Both the position numbers and the translations under genes were made by a program. A stretch of DNA of 55,533 bases. Source: Clostridiales bacterium. Lineage in GTDB: Bacteria; Bacillota; Clostridia; Oscillospirales; Oscillospiraceae. Numbering within the stretch: the first letter of the stretch is position 1; each line of letters opens with the position of its first letter. Positions 33,252 through 40,093 of this stretch are shown here, piece after piece. Under the pieces are notes generated by a model that did no database searches, was not told the origin of the DNA, and saw only the letters and a program-made list of their open reading frames with translations. The stretch lies in contig SFPN01000012.1 in NCBI GenBank assembly GCA_004551945.1, positions 1 to 55,533 on the forward strand, written 5' to 3'.

Positions 33252-34070
33252 ATGCTGAAAATCGGAGAATTTTCCAAGCTGTCCAGAGTCAGTATCCGCA
33301 TGCTCCGCCACTATGACGAGCTGGGCCTGCTGGCGCCCCAGTCCATCGACCCCTTCACCGGCTACCGGTACTACGGGGAGGATCAGCTCCCCCTGGCGGG
33401 GCAGATCTGTGCCCTGAAGGACATGGGCTTCGGCCTGGCGGAGGTGAAGGCCATCCTGGCCTGTCAGGGGGACCGGGCCGTCCTGGACCGGTTCCTGGCG
33501 GACAAGCAGGCGGAGCTGACGCGCCGGGAGGAGACCATCCGGCAGCAGCTGCGGCTTCTGGACACAGCCCGGAAAAGCCTGAGAAAGGATGAGCCCATGA
33601 TGCAGTACAACGTATCCTTAAAAACCCTGCCCCAGCGGCAGGTGGCCAGCGTCCGCATGACCCTCCCCAGCTACGACCAGGAGGGGATGCTGTGGAGCGT
33701 GCTGGTCAGCGAGACCGCCTCTTTAAAGCTCCAGCCCGACGACCCCTGCTACTGCTCGGTGATTTTCCACGACGGAGAGTACAAGGAGGCCGACGTGGAC
33801 GTGGAGGCCCAGAAAACCGTGAAGGGGACCTATCCGGACACCGAGCATGTGAAGTTCAAGACCATGCCCCCGGTGACCTTTGCCTCCGCCACCTATCGGG
33901 GGCCTTACAGCAAGATCAGTGAGGTCAACGCCGCCGTGGCCGCCTGGGTCCGGGATAACGGCTACGTCTACGACGGCTTTGCCTTCAACATCTACCATGT
34001 GAGCCCCCACGAGACCTCCAACCCCGAGGAGTTCGTCACCGAAGTCTGCTATCCCGTCCGCAAGCCCTGA
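33252..34070 (+). CDS. MerR-family regulator with GyrI-like effector domain
   Basis: A 272-aa transcription factor. The N-terminal winged helix is classic MerR (LKIGEFSKLSRVSIRMLRHY, then DELGLLAPQSIDPFTGYRYY), followed by a dimer helix (about 75-115, KQAELTRREETIRQQLRLLD). The C-terminal GyrI-like domain (about 118-272: VSLKTLPQRQVASVRMTLPS, FASATYRGPYSKISEVNAAV, NIYHVSPHETSNPEEFVTEV) usually binds hydrophobic or cationic drugs, as in BmrR. No efflux pump lies next to it. The 19-bp-spacer promoter just upstream suggests activation of its own gene. The start follows GCGAGGGGACCCCA. Confidence 0.9.
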   Translation: MLKIGEFSKLSRVSIRMLRHYDELGLLAPQSIDPFTGYRYYGEDQLPLAGQICALKDMGFGLAEVKAILACQGDRAVLDRFLADKQAELTRREETIRQQLRLLDTARKSLRKDEPMMQYNVSLKTLPQRQVASVRMTLPSYDQEGMLWSVLVSETASLKLQPDDPCYCSVIFHDGEYKEADVDVEAQKTVKGTYPDTEHVKFKTMPPVTFASATYRGPYSKISEVNAAVAAWVRDNGYVYDGFAFNIYHVSPHETSNPEEFVTEVCYPVRKP

Positions 34071-34079
34071 ACAAGAAAA

Positions 34080-34110
34080 CGCCCGCCCTGGAGAAAACCC
34101 AGGGCGGGCG
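34080..34110. terminator. Hairpin after the MerR-family gene
   Basis: Perfect 12-bp GC-rich stem (34080-34091 / 34099-34110). The plus strand lacks a T run; the minus strand has GTTTTCTT after the stem, but no minus-strand gene ends here. Confidence 0.5.
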
Positions 34111-34147
34111 CTGCGCTGTGAATCAGTCTTGTTCTGCGATCTCCCGC

Positions 34148-34176
34148 TTGCGCTTTTCCACCCCGTTGGGTATACT
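34148..34176 (+). promoter_or_regulatory. Promoter of the MazG-like gene
   Basis: TTGCGC (34148-34153), 17-bp spacer, TATACT (34171-34176), 37 bp before the start codon. Confidence 0.7.
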
Positions 34177-34213
34177 TGCCTTATCCAAAGACACAGAAAG
34201 GGAGGATACGTCC

Positions 34214-34603
34214 ATGGATAAGGAATGGATGGAAGTGCGGGAGTTTCACCGGGCCTTCGGCCATCCGGTGGGGGAGACCCCCCGGGCCATGACCGCCGAG
34301 CGGGCGCGGAAACGATACAAGTGGATGAAAGAGGAAATCGACGAGTTTCTGGAGGCCGGGGACGATATGGTGGAGCAGGCAGACGCCATGATCGACGTGA
34401 TGTACTTTGCCCTGGGCACCCTGGTGGAAATGGGCATCCAGCCGGACAAGCTCTTTGGGATCGTCCACGGGGCCAACATGAAGAAGCTGTGGAGCGACGG
34501 CAAGCCCCATTACAATCAGGACGGCAAAACCATCAAACCGGCTGAGTGGAAGGACCCCCACGAGGACCTGGCCCAGGCCATCCGGGAGATGGCGGGAAAA
34601 TAA
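34214..34603 (+). CDS. MazG-like / phosphoribosyl-ATP pyrophosphohydrolase-like protein
   Basis: A 129-aa all-helical protein of the MazG/HisE superfamily, whose members hydrolyse nucleoside triphosphates or related pyrophosphates. The metal-binding residues are in WMKEEIDEFLEAGDD and EQADAMIDVMYFALG (E-E-x-x-E and E-x2-D patterns). The C-terminal part (GANMKKLWSDGKPHYNQDGK, IKPAEWKDPHED) matches the stand-alone branch annotated as HAD/Cof-like or PRA-PH-like proteins. The start at 34214 follows AAAGGGAGGATACGTCC and fits the promoter; an upstream in-frame ATG at 34118 lies before the promoter and is rejected. A house-cleaning nucleotide role is likely. Confidence 0.85.
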   Translation: MDKEWMEVREFHRAFGHPVGETPRAMTAERARKRYKWMKEEIDEFLEAGDDMVEQADAMIDVMYFALGTLVEMGIQPDKLFGIVHGANMKKLWSDGKPHYNQDGKTIKPAEWKDPHEDLAQAIREMAGK

Positions 34604-34618
34604 GCCCATTGTAAAAAG

Positions 34619-34663
34619 AACCAGCGCCCCTGTCAAGGCAGACAGCGGCGCTGGTTGTTTTTT
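34619..34663. terminator. Bidirectional terminator
   Basis: Outer stem AACCAGCGCC (34619-34628) / GGCGCTGGTT (34647-34656) with an inner CTGTC/GACAG stem. T runs follow on the plus strand (GTTTTTT) and on the minus strand (CTTTTT), serving both convergent transcripts. Confidence 0.9.
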
Positions 34664-34844
34664 AGCGTGCTCCCGGGATCAGTCTGTCCACCAGGGCCTG
34701 CATCTCCTCCCGGGAGTCCGCGGCCCGGGCCTGGGCCACCAGAGAGGCCTGGGCGGCCGCCGGCAGCCCGGCAAAGACCTTCATGGCCCCGGGGTTCTGG
34801 GCCAGGGCAAAGGCCAGACCGATGGGAAGATCCAGGCTGTCCAT
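34662..34844 (-). CDS. Small conserved-looking protein of unknown function
   Basis: A 60-aa protein, MDSLDLPIGLAFALAQNPGA to the C-terminal SREEMQALVDRLIPGAR. It resembles short proteins I recall from Clostridia with the pattern GxxxALAQNxxAMxxFxxL and a helical, Ala/Gln-rich body, but I cannot name a family. The ATG at 34844 has AGGGCG just upstream; a GTG at 34856 is an alternative. It follows the 50-aa gene closely on the same strand and ends in the shared terminator. Confidence 0.6.
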   Translation of the reverse strand: MDSLDLPIGLAFALAQNPGAMKVFAGLPAAAQASLVAQARAADSREEMQALVDRLIPGAR

Positions 34845-34852
34845 GGGCGCCC

Positions 34853-35005
34853 TCACAGATCTTCCCGGTCGGCGGCGGGAATGTCGTTTTCCAGGTTGTC
34901 CCGGGCCAGGTCGTTGTCGATCACGGGATAGACCCTGGAGATGGGTTTTTCCCGTTTGCGGGAGGGCTTTGCCTCCCGCTGCTCCTTTTTGGGTTGGTCC
35001 TTCAT
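34853..35005 (-). CDS. Small, very basic then acidic protein of unknown function
   Basis: A 50-aa protein starting MKDQPKKEQREAKPSRKREK and ending in an acidic stretch (NDLARDNLENDIPAADREDL). The start at 35005 follows GAGGTGAGCTTC; longer upstream frames have no ribosome site. It is the first of two small genes. No family recognised and no membrane segment. Confidence 0.55.
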   Translation of the reverse strand: MKDQPKKEQREAKPSRKREKPISRVYPVIDNDLARDNLENDIPAADREDL

Positions 35006-35162
35006 GAAGCTCACCTCAACCGTAGCCTGCCCCCGGAAAGAGAGATTATGCGGATCGTCAATCTTGACGTGATCGGAGAATACAAGTCCCGGCTGCCGAT
35101 GCTGCCGGATGAAGGCAAGACAGAGTGAGACTCTGTTTGGGTTCCGCGATGACCAGAGAACG

Positions 35163-35188
35163 AAAAATGCCCCCTGTATGGGGGGCAT
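35163..35188 (-). terminator. Minus-strand terminator, possibly of an antisense RNA
   Basis: Minus strand ATGCCCCC-loop-GGGGGCAT followed by TTTTTCG. No minus-strand gene lies just upstream; it would suit a short RNA running antisense to the toxin-like locus. Confidence 0.6.
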
Positions 35189-35228
35189 AAATTGACAAAT
35201 TACGGTGTGAAATGCCAAGATAAAAACA

Positions 35229-35446
35229 GGCGCTGTTACATAAGAGCAGTTAGCCACTTCCCTGAGAGGGGAGGTGAGGCTGAATGGTGGATTTCTGGAA
35301 GAAATTCCTGAGATTTTTGGTATGCTTGGTTCTTGCAACCTACATACTGACCATAAAAGCGTGTTGACCGCTTGGCTGGCACCCAAACGGTCAACATAAA
35401 CATTAGTTTATAACGATCAGATGGGCTAACCGCTTGTAACAGCGCC
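35229..35446 (+). ncRNA. Type I toxin-like mRNA with complementary ends
   Basis: GGCGCTGTTACA (35229-35240) pairs perfectly with TGTAACAGCGCC (35435-35446), and GTTAGCC (35249-35255) pairs with GGCTAAC (35424-35430). A plus-strand transcript would thus be closed end to end over about 220 nt, enclosing the 27-aa frame. Inside is a second hairpin, TGTTGACCG...CGGTCAACA, right after the stop codon. A TTGACA lies at 35192-35197 with only a weak -10. Long-range pairing of this kind is known in mRNAs of type I toxins; assignment here is inference. Confidence 0.5.
35284..35367 (+). CDS. 27-aa hydrophobic peptide, candidate type I toxin
   Basis: The frame reads MVDFWKKFLRFLVCLVLATY, then ILTIKAC: a short basic head, one membrane-length hydrophobic stretch and a C-terminal Lys/Cys. 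An excellent ribosome site (GGGGAGGTGAGG) lies in front. Size, composition and the folded transcript around it are those of small membrane toxins controlled by antisense RNA. I cannot match it to a named family. The main doubt is its shortness. Confidence 0.5.
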   Translation: MVDFWKKFLRFLVCLVLATYILTIKAC

Positions 35447-35473
35447 CTTTCTGCGTCCATCATACCATCCTGT

Positions 35474-35509
35474 GCCCTGGTTTGTCAATAAGACAGCCAG
35501 GGCGTTTCG
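35474..35509 (+). terminator. Possible terminator after the toxin-like locus
   Basis: GCCCTGG (35474-35480) / CCAGGGC (35497-35503) with an inner TGTC/GACA pair, followed by GTTTCGT. The T run is weak. Confidence 0.45.
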
Positions 35510-35522
35510 TAACTTAAAAAAT

Positions 35523-35540
35523 GTGCACTTTTTTGTGCAC
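35523..35540. repeat. GTGCAC-T6-GTGCAC palindrome
   Basis: Two self-complementary GTGCAC hexamers flank six T. On the minus strand it is followed by ATTTTTT and may be a second terminator after the tRNA. Confidence 0.4.
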
Positions 35541-35570
35541 TTTCCAGATTTCTGACCCTTTCCAGAAAAA

Positions 35571-35610
35571 ACAGAAAAGCCTTGTAACCATTGTAGTTAC
35601 AAGGCTTTTT
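35571..35610 (-). terminator. Terminator of the tRNA-Pro gene
   Basis: Minus strand AAAGCCTTGTAAC / GTTACAAGGCTTT (35609-35596 with 35588-35575) followed by TCTGTTTTTTC, starting a few bases after the tRNA 3' end. Confidence 0.9.
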
Positions 35611-35612
35611 TC

Positions 35613-35690
35613 TGGTCCGAGTGCTGAGATTCGAACTCAGGGCCTCTTGAACCCCATTCAAGCGCGATACCAAACTTCGCCACACCCGGA
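35613..35690 (-). tRNA. tRNA-Pro (anticodon GGG), CCA encoded
   Basis: Folded by eye: acceptor TCCGGGT/ACTCGGA (one wobble), D stem GCGA/TCGC, anticodon stem CTTGA/TCAAG around loop ATGGGGT, giving anticodon GGG, and T arm CTGAG-TTCGAAT-CTCAG. The 3' CCA is encoded at 35615-35613. It has its own promoter and terminator. Confidence 0.95.
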
Positions 35691-35728
35691 TTTTTTCTTT
35701 GTCGCTGTCCGTGTCAGACAGCTTAGTT

Positions 35729-35757
35729 ATAATAGCATGGGCAACCGGATTTGGCAA
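35729..35757 (-). promoter_or_regulatory. Promoter of the tRNA-Pro gene
   Basis: Minus strand TTGCCA (35757-35752), 17-bp spacer, TATTAT (35734-35729), 38 bp before the tRNA 5' end. A small GCTGTC/GACAGC hairpin lies in the precursor leader. Confidence 0.85.
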
Positions 35758-35873
35758 GTCCTTTTTGAGAAAAAACTGCACAATGAAAAATGATTTATTT
35801 CACGCTTGAAGTAACAAAATAAACAAAACACGTCGAAAACATTCGGATTTCTCCGGAAAACCAGGGGAAAATC

Positions 35874-37190
35874 TTATGCTCTGTCGGCTTTTCTTTCCGG
35901 AAACACGAAAATAAACAGCAGAGAGCTCACCAGCAGCAGGAAGGGATAGAACAGGTTGGGGATCACCTGGAAGGCGGAGAGCTCATACCCCAACTCGTGG
36001 GCGGCGGACAGGGCCACCAGCATCTGGGCGCCGTAGGGGATGATCCCCTGGAAGACGCAGGCAAAGGTGTCCAGCAGGGAAGCGGTCTTCCGGGGGGAGA
36101 TGCCGTAGTCCCGGGCCATCTCCCTGGCGATGGGGTTGGCCATGACGATGGCCACGGTGTTGTTGGCGGTGGCGATGTCCATGGCCCCCACCAGCAGGCC
36201 CATGCCTAACTGGCCGCCCTTCCGGCCCTTGAACACCTTCTTGATGCCGCTGAGCAGGGCGTCGAAGCCGCCGTACTCCCGGATGAGGGCGCAGATGGCA
36301 GAGACCAGGATGGCTACCATGGTGGTCTCAAACATGTTGGCAGCGCCGGAGCCCATGTTGGCCAGCAGATCGGTGGCGGCGGTGGCCCCGGTGGCAAGCA
36401 TGATGATGGACCCGGAGACGATGCCGATGAGAAGCACCAGGAACACGTTCACCCCGATGATACCCCCCACCAGCACCAGCAGGTAGGGGATGATCTGGAT
36501 AAGGCTGTAATCCTGCTGGATGGGGGTGCTGGCCTGGCCCATGGAGATGACCAGGATGATCACCAGGGAGACCAGCGCGGCGGGAAAGACGATGGCGAAG
36601 TTGGCCCGGAACTTGTCCTTCATCCGGCAGCCCTGGCCGTTGCAGGCGGCGATGGTGGTGTCAGAGATAAAGGACAGGTTGTCCCCGAACATGGCGCCCC
36701 CCATCACCGAGGCCACGCACAGGGGCACGCTGAAGTCCGATGCCCCCGCCACCGCCAGGGCGATGGGAGTGATGAGGGTGATGGTGCCCACGGAGGTGCC
36801 CATGGCCAGGGAGACGAAGCAGGCCACCACAAAGAGCACCGCCACCGCGTACCGGGCGGGGATCAGGGAGAGCAGGCAGTAGGCCACGCTCTCGGCGCTG
36901 CTGCGGCCCACCACCCCCACAAAGATGCCGGCGGTCATGAAGATGAGGATCATGATTATAATATTTTTGTCCCCCACGCCTTTTCCCATGAGGACCAGCT
37001 TGTCGTCAAAGGAGAGGGACCGGTTCTGGACGCAGGCCACCAGAAGAGCCGCCAGGAAGGCCACCACAATGGGAATGTTGTAGAACCCCATGGGGATCTT
37101 CAGCCCGTACTCAAAGAGGATGCCAAGACCTAAGTAGAGGACCAGAAACACCCCAATGGGCAGCAGAGCGATGGGATTGCCTTTTTTCAT
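35874..37190 (-). CDS. Na+/H+ antiporter, NhaC family
   Basis: A 438-aa membrane protein with about 11 helices, exchanging sodium (or a small organic ion) for protons. Typical stretches are LSFDDKLVLMGKGVGDKNII, VACFVSLAMGTSVGTITLIT, ASVMGGAMFGDNLSFISDTT and AMDIATANNTVAIVMANPIA. The NhaC superfamily also includes malate/lactate and lysine/arginine exchangers, so the substrate is uncertain. The start at 37190 follows GGAGG at a 10-nt spacing; an upstream in-frame ATG at 37271 lies within the promoter and is rejected. Single-gene unit. Confidence 0.87.
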   Translation of the reverse strand: MKKGNPIALLPIGVFLVLYLGLGILFEYGLKIPMGFYNIPIVVAFLAALLVACVQNRSLSFDDKLVLMGKGVGDKNIIIMILIFMTAGIFVGVVGRSSAESVAYCLLSLIPARYAVAVLFVVACFVSLAMGTSVGTITLITPIALAVAGASDFSVPLCVASVMGGAMFGDNLSFISDTTIAACNGQGCRMKDKFRANFAIVFPAALVSLVIILVISMGQASTPIQQDYSLIQIIPYLLVLVGGIIGVNVFLVLLIGIVSGSIIMLATGATAATDLLANMGSGAANMFETTMVAILVSAICALIREYGGFDALLSGIKKVFKGRKGGQLGMGLLVGAMDIATANNTVAIVMANPIAREMARDYGISPRKTASLLDTFACVFQGIIPYGAQMLVALSAAHELGYELSAFQVIPNLFYPFLLLVSSLLFIFVFPERKADRA

Positions 37191-37242
37191 GTTTTTAAAA
37201 CCTCCAAACGCCGCGGCCGGGCCGCGGGGATTACGCCTCATG

Positions 37243-37271
37243 AACGTACACGATATAGGGAGGAATGTCAA
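37243..37271 (-). promoter_or_regulatory. Promoter of the NhaC gene
   Basis: Minus strand perfect TTGACA (37271-37266), 17-bp spacer, TACGTT (37248-37243). A CCGCGGCC palindrome sits in the leader. Confidence 0.7.
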
Positions 37272-37341
37272 GTGATTTCCCTTTCCGTCGAATTGCCCCC
37301 AGGAGACGGGGGAAGGGGAGAGAAAAAAGTGAAATTTATGC

Positions 37342-37370
37342 TTGCAATCTGTCCCTCGGCCTGTTACAAT
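37342..37370 (+). promoter_or_regulatory. Promoter of rplS
   Basis: TTGCAA (37342-37347), 17-bp spacer, TACAAT (37365-37370), giving a leader of about 100 nt. Confidence 0.85.
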
Positions 37371-37376
37371 GTCCTA

Positions 37377-37477
37377 TGGTCTATGGATAAAAAAGGGTGG
37401 TCCTCTGGGAGCGCCGCCGGGACAAGGCGGCAGAGACAAGCCTCACGAACACCTGTATAATTAGGAGGAAAAAGACT
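37377..37477 (+). promoter_or_regulatory. rplS leader, possible L19 autoregulatory RNA
   Basis: About 100 nt between promoter and rplS contain a hairpin GCCGCC-GGGACAA-GGCGGC (near 37420-37438). Leaders of L19 mRNAs in Firmicutes are known to fold into a regulatory structure; this one has not been matched to that model. Confidence 0.4.
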
Positions 37478-37822
37478 ATGGATCTCATGAAGAGCTTTAT
37501 TGAGAAGAACATGCCCGCCAAGGAAGCCCCCTCTGTGAACGTGGGTGACACCGTCCGTGTCCACCTGAAGGTCAAGGAAGGCAACCGTGAGCGTATCCAG
37601 GTGTTCGAGGGCACCGTCATTGCCAAGAAGCATGGCGGCATCAACGAGACCTTCACCGTCCGCCGCATTTCCTACGGCGTCGGCGTGGAGAAGGTGTTCC
37701 CCCTGTACAGCCCCGTCATCGAAAAGGTGGAGACCATCCGCAAAGGTAAGGTCCGCCGGGCAAAGCTGTATTATCTGCGCGGCCGCGTGGGCAAGGCAGC
37801 CAAGGTCAAGGAGAAGCTGTAA
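37478..37822 (+). CDS. rplS: 50S ribosomal protein L19
   Basis: A 114-aa ribosomal protein at the 30S-50S interface. The whole sequence matches the family: PSVNVGDTVRVHLKVKEGNR, IQVFEGTVIAKKHGGINETF, VRRISYGVGVEKVFPLYSP and the basic C-terminus RRAKLYYLRGRVGKAAKVKE. The ATG at 37478 follows TTAGGAGGAAAAAGACT; in-frame upstream codons lie in the leader. It is followed by its own terminator, with rbgA further on. Confidence 0.97.
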   Translation: MDLMKSFIEKNMPAKEAPSVNVGDTVRVHLKVKEGNRERIQVFEGTVIAKKHGGINETFTVRRISYGVGVEKVFPLYSPVIEKVETIRKGKVRRAKLYYLRGRVGKAAKVKEKL

Positions 37823-37841
37823 TTCATCTCATGGGTTTTCC

Positions 37842-37873
37842 AAAAAGGACGTGCTTCGGCACGTCCTTTTTTT
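37842..37873 (+). terminator. Terminator of rplS
   Basis: AAAAAGGACGTGC-TTCG-GCACGTCCTTTTTTT, a perfect stem with a UUCG loop. Confidence 0.95.
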
Positions 37874-37878
37874 AAAAC

Positions 37879-38060
37879 GATTGAAAAAGGCTTCGCCTTT
37901 TCCAATCGAGGAACTGCGGCCTGCTGCGCGCGCCCTTTGGGCACACTGGCAGGCCGAGAAGTATGTTTCCCGCCGTACATGCCGCCGGGAAACATGACAG
38001 GATCTTTTTTCGCCGCTGCGGCGGCGAAACTCTGCGAGGCTTTTTCACGGACAGCCAAAA
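37879..38060. repeat. Cluster of extragenic palindromes
   Basis: Several hairpins follow one another without a gene: GATTG-AAAAAGGC/GCCTTTTCCAATC, a GTTTCCCG...CGGGAAAC hairpin (about 37966-37995) and TTCGCCGC/GCGGCGAA (about 38009-38029). They are unlike repeats A and B. This explains the gap between rplS and rbgA. Confidence 0.55.
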
Positions 38061-38206
38061 AGCAGGGAATCGGCCCCCTCTTTTTCTCCGATCTGTGAAC
38101 GCCAAATCGGGGAAAAAGGCTTTTCAGAAGGGGTAAAATCGTGTATACTAAAGTGTCATACCAGACCTGCTGTAAGCTGGTCTGAGACGAACTACAACGG
38201 AAGGAG

Positions 38207-39100
38207 ATGGGAGTTATCAACATTCAATGGTATCCTGGTCACATGACCAAGACCCGCCGCATGATTGCGGAGAACCTGAAATACGTGGACGTGGTGGCGG
38301 AGGTCATCGACGCCCGCATCCCCATCGCCAGCCGCAACCCCGACATCGATGACCTGGTGGGCAGCAAGCCCCGGGTGGTGATCCTGAACCGGGCGGACCA
38401 GGCGGACCCTGCCGCCAGCAAGGCCTGGGGGGCCTGGTTCCGGGCCCAGGGGATCTCCGTGCTGGAGTGCGACGCCCGCAGCGGCGCGGGGGTCAAGCAG
38501 TTCTCCCCGGTGATGCGGGGGGCGCTGAAGGAACAGATCGCCAAGTGGAAGGAAAAGGGCCAGGTGGGCCGTCCGGTCCGGGCCATGGTGGTGGGCATCC
38601 CCAACGTGGGCAAATCCACCTTTATCAATAAAGTGGCCAAAAAGAAGTCCGCCAAGGCGGGGGACCGGCCCGGGGTCACCCGGGGCAAGCAGTGGGTCAC
38701 CGTGGACCAGGGCCTGGAGCTGCTGGACACCCCCGGCATTCTCTGGCCCAAGTTCGAGGACGAGACCATCGGCATGCACCTGGCCTTCACCGGCGCGGTG
38801 CGGGATGCCATCATGGACGTGGAAACCTTGGCCTTCCACCTGATCCAGCTGCTGGCCCAGCGCAAGCCCGAGGCCCTCACCGCCCGGTTTAAGATCGTCC
38901 CCCAGGAGGGAATGACCGGCTGGGACCTGCTGGAGGAGGGAGCCCGGAAGCGAGGCTTTCTCATCTCCGGGGGCGAGGTGGACTTAGAGCGCATGGCCAA
39001 CATCCTGCTGGACGAGTTCCGGGGAGGCAAGCTGGGGCGGATCACCCTGGAGCTGCCCGAGGACCTGGAGCCGAAGGAGGACAGCCATGGAGCGCCCTGA
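38207..39100 (+). CDS. rbgA: Ribosome biogenesis GTPase RbgA (YlqF)
   Basis: A 297-aa GTPase for late 50S assembly. The G motifs are circularly permuted, as is normal for the family: NRADQADP (G4) comes before GIPNVGKST (G1, near 129) and DTPGILWPKFED (G3). The N-terminal signature is IQWYPGHMTKTRRMI. The ATG at 38207 has GGAAGGAG directly against it, which is too close for good initiation; family members usually start at the residue before NIQW, where the codon here is ATC, nine bases after the GGAG. The start is thus uncertain by a few codons. The 3' end overlaps rnhB by 14 bp, the usual neighbour. Confidence 0.93.
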   Translation: MGVINIQWYPGHMTKTRRMIAENLKYVDVVAEVIDARIPIASRNPDIDDLVGSKPRVVILNRADQADPAASKAWGAWFRAQGISVLECDARSGAGVKQFSPVMRGALKEQIAKWKEKGQVGRPVRAMVVGIPNVGKSTFINKVAKKKSAKAGDRPGVTRGKQWVTVDQGLELLDTPGILWPKFEDETIGMHLAFTGAVRDAIMDVETLAFHLIQLLAQRKPEALTARFKIVPQEGMTGWDLLEEGARKRGFLISGGEVDLERMANILLDEFRGGKLGRITLELPEDLEPKEDSHGAP

Positions 39101-39689
39101 CCTGTGGCAGCTGGAGCGGGCCTGCTTCGCCCGGGGCCTGACCCGGGTGTGCGGCGCCGATGAAGCCGGAGCCGGTCCCCTGGCCGGCCGGGTGTACGCC
39201 GCGGCGGTGATCCTGCCGGAGGGGTGGGACGCCCCCTACTTAAACGACTCCAAGAAGGTCACGGAAAAGCGCCGGGCAGTCCTCTACGAGCAGATCACCC
39301 GGGAGGCGGTGGCCTGGGCGGTTGCCTGGGCAGACGAGAAGGAGATTGACGAGATCAACATCTTAAACGCCCGGATGCTGGCCATGGACCGGGCCATTCA
39401 GGCCCTGGACCCGCCCGCCGACTTTGCCCTCATCGACGGCAACCGGTCCGCCGGCATCACCTGCCCCAACGAGACCGTGGTGAAGGGGGACGGAAAGAGC
39501 GCCTCCATCGCGGCGGCCTCCATCCTGGCCAAGGTGTCCCGGGACCGGTACATGCTGGAGATGGCGGAGCAGTACCCCGAATATGCCTTTGAACAGCACA
39601 AGGGCTACCCTACCAAGCTCCACTATGAGCGCCTGCGTCAGTACGGACCCTGCCCCATCCACCGTCTGACCTTTTTAAAGAAGCTGTGA
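39087..39689 (+). CDS. rnhB: Ribonuclease HII with GAG in place of the GRG motif
   Basis: A 200-aa enzyme that removes misincorporated ribonucleotides and RNA from RNA-DNA hybrids. The N-terminal catalytic residues are in CGADEAGAGPLAGRVYAAAV (Asp25, Glu26), with further acidic sites in ALIDGNRSAG and the C-terminal SRDRYMLEMAEQYPEYAFEQ. The conserved Gly-Arg(Lys)-Gly motif, which helps read the ribose 2'-OH at the junction, is Gly28-Ala29-Gly30 here. The tail ends KGYPTKLHYERLRQYGPCPI as usual. It is flanked by rbgA (overlapping) and yraN (GTGA overlap). Confidence 0.93.
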   Translation: MERPDLWQLERACFARGLTRVCGADEAGAGPLAGRVYAAAVILPEGWDAPYLNDSKKVTEKRRAVLYEQITREAVAWAVAWADEKEIDEINILNARMLAMDRAIQALDPPADFALIDGNRSAGITCPNETVVKGDGKSASIAAASILAKVSRDRYMLEMAEQYPEYAFEQHKGYPTKLHYERLRQYGPCPIHRLTFLKKL

Positions 39690-40054
39690 GGGGCGGGGAC
39701 CGAACCGCCCTGGGCCTCTGGGGCGAGGAGCAGGCCGCCCGCCACCTGAAATGGAGGGGCTACCGGATTCTGGCCACCCGCTACCGCTGCCGGGAAGGGG
39801 AGATCGACCTGGTGGCCGCCCGGGGAGGCTACCTGTGCTTTGTGGAGGTGAAGCTCCGCAAAAATGCGGACCTGGCCCAGGCCCGGGAGTTTGTCACCCC
39901 CGCCAAGCAGCGGAAGGTGCGCACCGCCGCCCTGCACTATTTGATGGAGCACCCCACAGACCGTCAGCCCCGGTTTGACGTGGTGGAGGTCTACGCTCCT
40001 GATGGAGAAAAAACGCGCCGTCCGGAAATCCGGCACTGGGAAAACGCGTTTTAA
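39686..40054 (+). CDS. yraN: UPF0102 (YraN) family endonuclease-fold protein
   Basis: A 122-aa protein with the YraN restriction-endonuclease-like fold: GLWGEEQAARHLKWRGYRIL, then CREGEIDLVAARGGYLCFVE and VKLRKNADLAQARE, where Glu, Asp and the ExK residues form the putative nuclease site. Its function is unsettled; its constant neighbour rnhB suggests a role in nucleic acid maintenance. The start is GTG at 39686, overlapping the rnhB stop (GTGA). Confidence 0.9.
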   Translation: MRGGDRTALGLWGEEQAARHLKWRGYRILATRYRCREGEIDLVAARGGYLCFVEVKLRKNADLAQAREFVTPAKQRKVRTAALHYLMEHPTDRQPRFDVVEVYAPDGEKTRRPEIRHWENAF

Positions 40055-40093
40055 GACAGTTATCAACCATCCGATTGGAAAGGCGTGATCCCA

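Noticed and set aside
34118..34213. 32-residue N-terminal extension of the MazG-like protein
   Set aside because: This segment contains the promoter, and the ribosome site fits the ATG at 34214.
38207..39100. Swapped G-motif order in rbgA as a novelty
   Set aside because: Circular permutation of the GTPase motifs is the normal state of the YlqF/YawG family.
40055..40093. T-box or other leader for thrC
   Set aside because: The gap after yraN is only 39 bp and contains just a ribosome site.
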